DNA from: Alistipes sp.
GTDB taxonomy: Bacteria > Bacteroidota > Bacteroidia > Bacteroidales > Rikenellaceae
Assembly: GCA_017623115.1 (NCBI GenBank)
Contig: JAGAPT010000006.1
Coordinates: 62,001 to 126,000, forward strand
Length of the DNA: 64,000 bases
Direction of reading: 5' to 3'
Made by a program: the position numbers and the translations under genes. Below the pieces are notes generated by a model. It was not told the origin of the DNA, ran no database searches, and saw nothing but the letters and a program-made list of their open reading frames with translations. Below are positions 59,720 to 64,000 of this stretch, in pieces. The first letter of the stretch is position 1; the number at the start of each line of letters is the position of its first letter.

Positions 59720-60961
59720 TTATTTTTTTGTTGTTTGTTGCTTCAAATGGCAGTCTGCGAAGTTGAGGTACTGTGTCCAGTCGTAGGAGGTGATGTCGTG
59801 ATAGCCCGTACGGATGTGGTACCCTACATGCCCCTCGAGTAGGGGCGTGTCGACAGGCGGCAGGGAGTCTTGTTGCAGTCCCTTCAATCCGTAGAGTTCG
59901 TAGACGGGTGAGGCGCGACGGGCGGCAAGGTATTCGCCCAGCCCATCGGCATACTGGTCTTTGGCTGCGCTGGCAACATAGACCGGACGCGGGGCAATCA
60001 GGGCAATCAACCCCTGCTGGTCGACCCGCATGGCCTGCTCGTTGTTGCTGTAATGGTTGTAGTTGTCGCAAAACCAGTGGGGGAATCGTTTGTTGATGGC
60101 TGCCACCGACTCCTTGACGCCTCGGATGGCGAGGGCGGCACCGCTGCATCCCGAGGCATTCGAGATGACCATCGCAAAGCGAGCATCCGATGCTCCGGCC
60201 CACAGGGCGGTCTTACCCAGACGGGAGTGACCCAAGAGGGCGACTCGGTCGGCATCTACCTCGGAATCGCACTCCAGGTAATCCATGGCGCGGTGCAGTC
60301 CCCATGCCCATGCACTGATGGTTCCCCACTCGTTGGGGGCAGGTTGCTGTTGGCCGTGGCGGTAGAAGAGTGGATGTACGCCGTTTTGGAAGCCATCGTC
60401 TACATCGGGGTCGACATCGCCGCAATAGAGCGTAGCCACGCCATAGCCACGCCGCAGAATCATCTCTACGGGCCAGCGTGATGCGGTAGCACCTCGTGGC
60501 GGGTCATTTATCAATGCCTCGCCCGTGGGGGCATTTTGCGAGATGAGAATCGCCTCGTCGGGGTGAATCTGGTGATTCCCCTTGAAATTCATCCCTAAAA
60601 AGAGGGGCGTAGGGCCTTCGGCGTTGCTCGGAAGATAGAGCAGCAACAGGATCGGATTGGCCAATCCCTGCACGTGAATGGCTACCTGCTTGCGTCGTGC
60701 CAATCCCTGCAGGGCGTTGGGCGTATCATCCAGCACCTCAAACCGCATCGGCAGCTGCCGTGTCGGCAATTTTCCATAGACCTCCTCCGCAAAAAATCGG
60801 GCGATGATGGGACGATGCACCGCTTCCCACTCCTCGACCGAGGAGAAACAGAGCGGCTCGGCACCATAGTGTAGCGAGTTTGCTCGGGTCGCTTGTGCTA
60901 CGGAACCATGTGGTGCGAGTAGGAGCAACAGGCTGCCAATGAGGGTTAAAAAGCGTTTCAT
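59720..60961 (-). CDS. CE15-like alpha/beta-hydrolase (glucuronoyl esterase family)
   Basis: The 413-residue product has a signal peptide (MKRFLTLIGSLLLLLAPHGSVAQA) and an alpha/beta-hydrolase core with the nucleophile motif LLGHSRLGKTALWAGA (Ser246). It also has FLGMNFKGNH, GYGVATLYCGDVDPD and APRPVYVASAAKDQYAD. GHSRLGK and the overall plan match bacterial CE15 or related acetylxylan esterases. Which ester is cleaved cannot be told. The ATG at 60961 is chosen; the frame stays open upstream but runs antisense through the nitroreductase gene. A full promoter is at 60987-61017. Confidence 0.83.
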   Translation of the reverse strand: MKRFLTLIGSLLLLLAPHGSVAQATRANSLHYGAEPLCFSSVEEWEAVHRPIIARFFAEEVYGKLPTRQLPMRFEVLDDTPNALQGLARRKQVAIHVQGLANPILLLLYLPSNAEGPTPLFLGMNFKGNHQIHPDEAILISQNAPTGEALINDPPRGATASRWPVEMILRRGYGVATLYCGDVDPDVDDGFQNGVHPLFYRHGQQQPAPNEWGTISAWAWGLHRAMDYLECDSEVDADRVALLGHSRLGKTALWAGASDARFAMVISNASGCSGAALAIRGVKESVAAINKRFPHWFCDNYNHYSNNEQAMRVDQQGLIALIAPRPVYVASAAKDQYADGLGEYLAARRASPVYELYGLKGLQQDSLPPVDTPLLEGHVGYHIRTGYHDITSYDWTQYLNFADCHLKQQTTKK

Positions 60962-60986
60962 TGCAGGATAAAAATGACGTTTTGGA

Positions 60987-61017
60987 CAAAAGTAATTGTT
61001 TTGATGAGAAAAACAAA
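60987..61017 (-). promoter_or_regulatory. Promoter of the esterase-peptidase unit
   Basis: On the minus strand TTTG (61017-61014), 19 bp, then TACTTTTG (60994-60987): both elements match consensus. Confidence 0.65.
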
Positions 61018-61047
61018 ATAGCGGAGCTTTTGTCGCCAAACTTTTTG

Positions 61048-61055
61048 TACATTTG
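61048..61055 (+). promoter_or_regulatory. -7 element of the nitroreductase gene
   Basis: TACATTTG, an exact match, 20 bp before the ATG. A TTTG lies at 61029-61032, closer than the usual spacing. Confidence 0.4.
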
Positions 61056-61075
61056 TCGAAACAACCAATATCGTT

Positions 61076-61714
61076 ATGGCAGACAACTATTTGGATAAGA
61101 AGATGGAGGAGTATCGTGCACGACCGATGCAGAAAAAGTCGCTGCGTTCGGGTGCAACACTCAGCCGATTGTTGCTCAAAAACCGCTCGGTGCGTGGTTA
61201 TGACCCTTCGTTCGAGGTGCGTGCCGACCAGATGCGCAGCATCTTGGAGGTGGCAACCCGTGTCCCTTCGGCGATGAATCGCCAGGGATTGCGTTTCCGT
61301 GCCGTACTTGCTGATGAGGCGGAGAAGGTGTTGCAGGGGTTCCATCTGGGTGGTGGTCTGCCCGAATTGGGACTTCCGACCCCGGGCACCGAGCCTCGGG
61401 CCTTCATCATCGTCTGTGCGGCCGTCGAGCCCGACAACTACCTCTATATCGACCTCGGCATTACGGCGCAAAGCATGCTGCTGCGGGCTGCCGAATTGGG
61501 CCTGAACGGCATCATGATCGGGTCGTTTGATAAGGAGCGACTGCAACGTGCGTTTGGCCTCCCGAGTCGTCCCCTGTTGCTGATTGCTCTGGGCAAGGGA
61601 ACCGAGCAGATCGAGTTGGTCGACATTGCTGCCGATGAGAGCCACGCCTACTACCGCCGCGAAGGTGTACACTATGTTCCCAAGGTACGCCTCGATGATT
61701 TGCTGCTGAAGTAG
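61076..61714 (+). CDS. Nitroreductase-family flavoprotein
   Basis: The 212-residue product has the FMN-binding opening LLLKNRSVRGYDPS, then ATRVPSAMNRQGLRF, YIDLGITAQSMLLRAAELGLNGIMIGSFD and the C-terminal LLLIALGKG, all typical of NAD(P)H-dependent nitroreductases. The physiological substrate is unknown. It is divergent from the esterase gene and probably monocistronic. Confidence 0.88.
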   Translation: MADNYLDKKMEEYRARPMQKKSLRSGATLSRLLLKNRSVRGYDPSFEVRADQMRSILEVATRVPSAMNRQGLRFRAVLADEAEKVLQGFHLGGGLPELGLPTPGTEPRAFIIVCAAVEPDNYLYIDLGITAQSMLLRAAELGLNGIMIGSFDKERLQRAFGLPSRPLLLIALGKGTEQIELVDIAADESHAYYRREGVHYVPKVRLDDLLLK

Positions 61715-61824
61715 CCCCTTTTCGGGTAATGAGAAAAAACTCCGCAACACCCTCCAAAGGCACGAAAAGAGGGTTGTAGCAGGGTTTTTGTATTATTTTC
61801 GCATTTTTACGGATTTCCCGACGC

Positions 61825-61853
61825 TTGGAAGTGGTCGATAATGGGTACTTTTG
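61825..61853 (+). promoter_or_regulatory. Promoter of the GH43-like gene
   Basis: TTG (61825-61827), 18 bp, then TACTTTTG (61846-61853), 28 bp before the ATG at 61882. Confidence 0.5.
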
Positions 61854-61881
61854 TATCAACCAAAAAAAACGGCTGACCCTT

Positions 61882-63690
61882 ATGCGACGATTGTTTTTAC
61901 TCCCGGTACTGGTTTTGTTGCTGCTCACTGCAAGTTGTGGTGAGGGTTCATCCTCGGCTCCGGTCTACTGCAATCCGATGGATCTCACCTATGGGTGGGG
62001 AGCTTTTCGGCAGACCCTGGCGCGTGCTGCAGCCGACCCCGTGATCGTGCTCTTCAAGAATCGTTACTACCTCTTCTCGACCCACGATACGGGAGGTTAT
62101 CGCGTCTCGGACGACCTGGTGCATTGGGAGGATATTGCCTTCGACCCGGCCATCTGCTATGCTGCTCAAGACGAAGGACGCTATGTGGCTCCGGCGGTGG
62201 CGACGGATGGCAACTACATCTATTTCATTCGCCTCAAGCGTGACCGCAAGGCCAAGACCACCGAGGTGATTCGCACCAACGACCCCGAGAGCGGACGTTG
62301 GGAGCATGTGGCCGATGTACGACGGGTGTCAGACCCCACCCTCTTTATCGATGAGGGTCGTTTCTTCATTTTCCACGGGTTGGGAGTCCATCAGGCGATA
62401 CGTTGCTTTGAGGTCGATCCCGACACCTTTGCCGAGATTCCCGGCTCGGAGCGTATCCTGCACTCCTTTGCTTCGGATATCAACGACTACGATGCCGGTT
62501 ATCACCTGGGTCGTCGTGAGATTTACGATGAGATTGATGCCCGCGATTGGATGGGGCGTTTCCGCTGGTTGCCCAGCCCCGAGGGGGCGTGGGTGGTACG
62601 CCACAACGACCACTATTACCTGCAATTTGCTACGCCGGGAACAATCTGCATCTGGTATGCCGACGTGGTGATGCAGGCCGATCGTCCCGATGGCCCCTAC
62701 GAGGTAATGCCCTATAATCCCGTATCGCTCAAGGCGGGAGGTTTTATCGGTGGTGCCGGCCATAGCAGCGTCTTCCAGGACCGCTACGGAAACTGGTGGG
62801 AGGTTACCTCGATGTGGGTGGGTAATCGAGACCCCTTCGAGCGTCGGTTGGGACTCTTCCCCGTTTCGTTCGACGCAGCGGGGCGCATGAAGGTGCACAC
62901 CCGCTTTGGCGATTATCCGATGCAGGTACCCCAACGCAAATTTGACCCCGAGACCGAGGCTTCGATGCAGTGGAATCTGCTCTCCTATAACTGTGCGTGT
63001 CGCGCTTCGAGTTCGTTGGAGGGGCATGATGTTGCGCTGGCGGCCGATGAGCAGGTTCGCACATGGTGGTCGGCTGCAACGGGCGATGCCGGTGAGTGGT
63101 TTGAGATGGATTTAGGTCGTGAAAAGCGTGTCGAGGCCGTGCAATTGAATTTTGCCGAGGAGCAGGTCGATACGACCCGTCTTGATCGTGATTATACGGC
63201 TTATCGCCTGCTGGGCTCGTCGGATGGCGAAGCGTGGGAGGTGCTGGTCGATGCGTCGAAGAATCGTCGTACCAATCCGCATTCGTTTGTCGATTTTGCG
63301 GAGGCAAAGATGTTGCGCTATGTGCGTGTGGAGTGTGTTGAGGCGATGCTCAATGGAAAATTTGCCATTCGTGACCTGCGTCTCTTCGGCCATGGATTGC
63401 AGGAGGCACCTGCGCAGGTCGCATCAACACGGGTGGTGCGCAATGTCGAGGACGAGCGTTTTGCGATGGTCGAGTGGTCGAAGGTCGAGGATGCCGAAGG
63501 CTATCTGGTCTGCTTTGGCTATGCACCCGACCACCTGAACATAACGGTGCAGGTGAAGGGAAATGAGCAACACGACCTGCTGGTGCACATCCTCACAAAG
63601 GGTGTGCCCTACTATTATCGCGTAGATAGTTATAACGATAGTGGCGTAACGCTCGGCGAGGTGGTTGCCGAGGAGCGTCCGATAGCATAA
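61882..63690 (+). CDS. GH43-like glycosidase lipoprotein with F5/8 type C and Fn3-like domains
   Basis: The 602-residue product has a lipoprotein signal (VLLLLTASC, Cys19). A five-bladed propeller of the GH43 type covers about residues 35-330 (ADPVIVLFKNRYYLFSTHD, VSDPTLFIDEGRFFIFHG, GGAGHSSVFQDRYGNWWEV). A coagulation factor 5/8 or CBM32-like domain covers about 370-505 (WWSAATGDAGEWFEMDLGREKRVEAVQLNF) and a fibronectin III-like end about 510-602. It likely trims arabinose, xylose or related side chains. The ATG at 61882 starts the signal peptide. It lies 8 bp before uxuA, suggesting a link to uronate use. Confidence 0.83.
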   Translation: MRRLFLLPVLVLLLLTASCGEGSSSAPVYCNPMDLTYGWGAFRQTLARAAADPVIVLFKNRYYLFSTHDTGGYRVSDDLVHWEDIAFDPAICYAAQDEGRYVAPAVATDGNYIYFIRLKRDRKAKTTEVIRTNDPESGRWEHVADVRRVSDPTLFIDEGRFFIFHGLGVHQAIRCFEVDPDTFAEIPGSERILHSFASDINDYDAGYHLGRREIYDEIDARDWMGRFRWLPSPEGAWVVRHNDHYYLQFATPGTICIWYADVVMQADRPDGPYEVMPYNPVSLKAGGFIGGAGHSSVFQDRYGNWWEVTSMWVGNRDPFERRLGLFPVSFDAAGRMKVHTRFGDYPMQVPQRKFDPETEASMQWNLLSYNCACRASSSLEGHDVALAADEQVRTWWSAATGDAGEWFEMDLGREKRVEAVQLNFAEEQVDTTRLDRDYTAYRLLGSSDGEAWEVLVDASKNRRTNPHSFVDFAEAKMLRYVRVECVEAMLNGKFAIRDLRLFGHGLQEAPAQVASTRVVRNVEDERFAMVEWSKVEDAEGYLVCFGYAPDHLNITVQVKGNEQHDLLVHILTKGVPYYYRVDSYNDSGVTLGEVVAEERPIA

Positions 63691-63698
63691 CGAGAAGC

Positions 63699-64000
63699 AT
63701 GGAGAAGACTTGGCGTTGGTTCGGTAAGAACGACAAAATAACCCTGTCGATGCTGCGACAGATTGGGGTTGAGGGAATTGTGACAGCGCTGCATGCCATT
63801 CCCAATGGGGAGGTATGGAGCGAGGAGGCGATTCGTGACCTGCAACGTTACATCGAGGCACATGGCCTGCGGTGGAGTGTGGTGGAGTCGTTGCCCGTAA
63901 GCGAGGCGATTAAATATGGCGGCGCGGAGCGCGATCAACTGATTGCGAACTACAAGGAGAGTCTCCGCAACCTGGGTCGTTGCGGTATTCATACGGTATG
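63699..64000 (+). CDS. uxuA: Mannonate dehydratase, N-terminal part
   Basis: The first 100 codons of UxuA are present (MEKTWRWFGKNDKITLSMLR, then IGVEGIVTALHAIPNGEVW); the rest is outside the window. UxuA converts D-mannonate to 2-keto-3-deoxygluconate in glucuronate breakdown. WRWFGKND and GVEGIVTALHAIPNGE are strong family blocks. It starts 8 bp after the GH43-like gene and probably shares its promoter. Confidence 0.9.
   Translation, partial: MEKTWRWFGKNDKITLSMLRQIGVEGIVTALHAIPNGEVWSEEAIRDLQRYIEAHGLRWSVVESLPVSEAIKYGGAERDQLIANYKESLRNLGRCGIHTV

Noticed and set aside
61048..61061. ATTTGTCGAAACAA before the nitroreductase gene as another GntR operator
   Set aside because: Only the half that coincides with the -7 box matches; there is no palindrome.
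60962..61750. Upstream extension of the CE15-like frame to 61750
   Set aside because: It runs antisense through the nitroreductase gene and across a consensus promoter; the signal peptide begins at 60961.

Overview
The window looks like a chromosomal segment of a gut Bacteroidales bacterium, most likely Alistipes or a close Rikenellaceae relative. The evidence is the SusC/SusD pair, surface lipoproteins ending in FISUMP or DUF1566-like domains, a DUF5686 outer-membrane protein, an LspA carrying the extended Bacteroidetes insertion, moderately high GC, and many promoters of the Bacteroidetes type (TTTG or TTG, about 19-20 bp, then TAnnTTTG). No insertion sequence, prophage or CRISPR array was seen.

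The left part (1-30.9 kb) is mostly housekeeping. It holds rnhB, two tRNA-Leu genes (anticodons CAG and TAG), lspA, a DUF5686 protein, an FAD oxidoreductase with glf, a fimbrillin-like lipoprotein preceded by a 46-codon gene, a hemerythrin/LuxR fusion regulator, hflX-upp-sulfatase-like membrane enzyme, a TonB-family protein, rlmN, a periplasmic thioredoxin, a GT2-sigma factor-rsmG cluster, the operon tgt-LptF/G permease-PASTA-RluD-YgiQ, divergent xerD and recO, and a porin with a YeiH-type exporter.

The right-centre part (31-57.5 kb) is a sialic acid and amino-sugar island, all on the minus strand. In transcription order its left half has nanA, a kelch mutarotase fused to a sodium symporter, SusC, SusD, a sialidase, a BACON/FISUMP lipoprotein, a metallophosphoesterase, a FadR-type GntR regulator and a second sialidase. 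The right half has a XylR/AraC-type regulator, then a FucP/NagP-like transporter, nagA, nagB, two exported Gfo/Idh/MocA proteins, an ApbE-like protein, a third exported Gfo/Idh/MocA protein and a small two-helix membrane protein. A fourth exported Gfo/Idh/MocA gene with its own promoter lies between the halves. The inferred flow is: sialidases release Neu5Ac, SusCD imports it, the kelch domain mutarotates it in the periplasm, the symporter moves it inside, NanA splits it to ManNAc and pyruvate, and NagA/NagB finish amino-sugar breakdown. The ManNAc epimerase and kinase steps are not encoded here.

The far right (57.6-64 kb) carries an M3 peptidase, a CE15-like esterase, a nitroreductase, a GH43-like lipoprotein and the start of uxuA.

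The points most worth following are: four exported Gfo/Idh/MocA proteins inside a sialic acid island; a candidate small RNA with its own promoter and terminator at 4895-4991, carrying two TTTAGGTT segments complementary to a motif in several leaders; a FadR-type operator over the nanA promoter; homopolymeric G tracts in susC and the XylR-like regulator; and a family of intergenic elements built from 9-bp CTCCCAAAA-like units.
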